Assembly (NCBI RefSeq): GCF_000340795.1
Contig: NC_020294.1
Span: forward strand, 186,001 to 250,000
Length of the DNA stretch: 64,000 nucleotides
Reading direction: 5' to 3'
DNA from: Candidatus Kinetoplastibacterium desouzaii TCC079E
GTDB taxonomy: Bacteria > Pseudomonadota > Gammaproteobacteria > Burkholderiales > Burkholderiaceae_B
A program made the translations under genes and the position numbers. Below the pieces are notes generated by a model. It worked only from the letters and a program-made list of their open reading frames with translations, ran no database searches and had not been told where the DNA came from. Positions 62,957 through 64,000 of the stretch are shown one piece after another; position 1 is the stretch's first letter; each line of letters starts with the position of its first letter.

Positions 62957-64000
62957 ATGCGTTACTATTTTCGTGTATTTCTTATAGCTTTTTTTGCTAT
63001 TATTACTGCAATTTTTTTACAAAAGTACGACAAACATTCTATATTGTTTATAGTAGATTCTTGGCGAATAAAAATGTCTGTTGCTACTGCTGTATTTGTT
63101 CTTTTAGTTTTATTCTTTATTTTGCTTTTTATATTTAAATTTATATTATTTTTATGCTCTCTAAGTACTAGAATTACTAATTGGATTCATCGTTTAAAAT
63201 CAAAAAAATATGATAAACAGTTAAATAAAGGGTTGATATTCTTTCTAGAGGATAAACATAAGGAATCTAATCAGATATTTTCTAAATTAGGTTCTAATTT
63301 ATTTGATAATAAAGATAAGCTTTTATCTTTTTTGTTTTATTCAAAATCTAGTTTTCTTATTGGTGATTATGATAAGTGCTTAGAGAATTTGGATTATGCA
63401 TTACTTTATATTAATGATAATCCTGTATTTATAGAGGCTATTCTTATTATTAAAACCAAAGCCTTGTTAGCTAAAAATCTTCCAAATGAGGCATCAGTTG
63501 TTTTATTGGATCTTAATAAATTAGTTGGAGAGAATGATTTAAATGCTTTACATATTTCTTTAAATATAGAAATTGCATTGAAAAACAATAAAAAGGTTAT
63601 AGAAATTGCTAGATTTTTATTAAATGCTAATTATTTAACTGCTGCTTATCTTACTGAAATAATCGATGAAGTTGGTTCGCAGTTGATAAAAGATAATGTA
63701 AATAATCATGATTTATGCCATGATTTGTGGAAATTCTTTAAACCTCAGGAACGATTGCTTTCTAAAATTTCTTTAGCTTTTTCTAATTTTCTTATTTCTT
63801 TACATGATTATGAAGAGGCGGATAAAATATTATATAAATCTATGCAGAATTCTTTGCAGGTAGAGTTATTACATCAATATGTTAATAGTTGTGATTATCA
63901 ACACATTCCATTAAAAATTAAGAAAATGGAAATGTTGTTAGAAAGAAATAAAGAAAATACTGATTTGCTTAACTCATTAGGGATATTATGTTTGAGATAT
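62957..64000 (+). CDS. hemY: HemY-family protein, 3' end outside the window
   Basis: The ATG at 62957 opens a frame of at least 348 codons that runs to the window edge without stop. Two hydrophobic segments (about 5-20 and 41-70) are followed by a TPR-like helical region, as in HemY of enteric hem operons (not the protoporphyrinogen oxidase also called HemY). The gene is 13 bases after hemX. The function in heme synthesis is poorly defined. Confidence 0.85.
   Translation, partial: MRYYFRVFLIAFFAIITAIFLQKYDKHSILFIVDSWRIKMSVATAVFVLLVLFFILLFIFKFILFLCSLSTRITNWIHRLKSKKYDKQLNKGLIFFLEDKHKESNQIFSKLGSNLFDNKDKLLSFLFYSKSSFLIGDYDKCLENLDYALLYINDNPVFIEAILIIKTKALLAKNLPNEASVVLLDLNKLVGENDLNALHISLNIEIALKNNKKVIEIARFLLNANYLTAAYLTEIIDEVGSQLIKDNVNNHDLCHDLWKFFKPQERLLSKISLAFSNFLISLHDYEEADKILYKSMQNSLQVELLHQYVNSCDYQHIPLKIKKMEMLLERNKENTDLLNSLGILCLRY

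Overview
The window looks like chromosome from a reduced, AT-rich betaproteobacterium of the Alcaligenaceae type. The best match I can infer is a trypanosomatid endosymbiont such as Candidatus Kinetoplastibacterium. The evidence is a Burkholderiales-type 16S gene, an EarP/EF-P(Arg32) pair, a hemC-hemD-hemX-hemY cluster, a long Alcaligenaceae-style PyrB, strongly A+T-rich protein genes (by eye about 30% GC) beside GC-richer rRNA, short spacers, and decaying genes. No phage, insertion sequence, CRISPR array, plasmid gene or secretion island is visible. The genus is an inference from the sequence alone; no search was run.

Layout. 1-4095: lysC, tRNA-Ser(GCT), tRNA-Arg(ACG), a DUF1178 gene, efp and earP. 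4121-9734: a complete rRNA operon (16S, tRNA-Ile, tRNA-Ala, 23S, 5S, terminator). 9708-14680 (minus strand): holA, lptE, leuS, rpmG, rpmB. 15068-16641: the wreck of an RND efflux operon (shortened adaptor, no pump gene, broken OprM-like gene). 16819-20450: pdxJ, acpS, uvrC, pgsA. 20549-32247: an MFS transporter, queF, a CPA1 antiporter, mltB, an FNR-type regulator, clpB, a squalene/phytoene-synthase-family gene, radA and an orphan dctP. 33010-44020: rmuC, rpiA, yggX, argA, dnaE, msbA, rng. 44069-49682: a second, apparently identical rRNA operon. 49672-54141 (minus strand): rlmH, rsfS, nadD, hemF, purD, yebC. 54434-64000: initiator tRNA, pyrB, recA, recX, sucC, sucD, a 41-residue membrane peptide, hemC, hemD, hemX and the start of hemY.

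The genes fall into an information core (ribosomal proteins, leuS, dnaE, holA, recA, radA, uvrC, rng, rlmH, rsfS), envelope genes (lptE, msbA, mltB, pgsA), and biosynthesis (aspartate family, ornithine/arginine, pyrimidine, purine, vitamin B6, NAD, queuosine, heme). Keeping heme, arginine-precursor and nucleotide genes while losing efflux fits a nutritional symbiont.

No clearly new multi-gene system is present. The most interesting structure is the 5,614-bp duplicated rrn block. Its edges run into or beside the flanking genes, it carries a perfect 30-bp palindrome between divergent promoter-like elements, and its second copy splits what is normally an rlmH-(maf)-rng operon. Other points worth checking are a synthase-family protein lacking its first Asp-rich motif, a helix-turn-helix-like N-terminus on PyrB, and the retained EF-P rhamnosylation pair.
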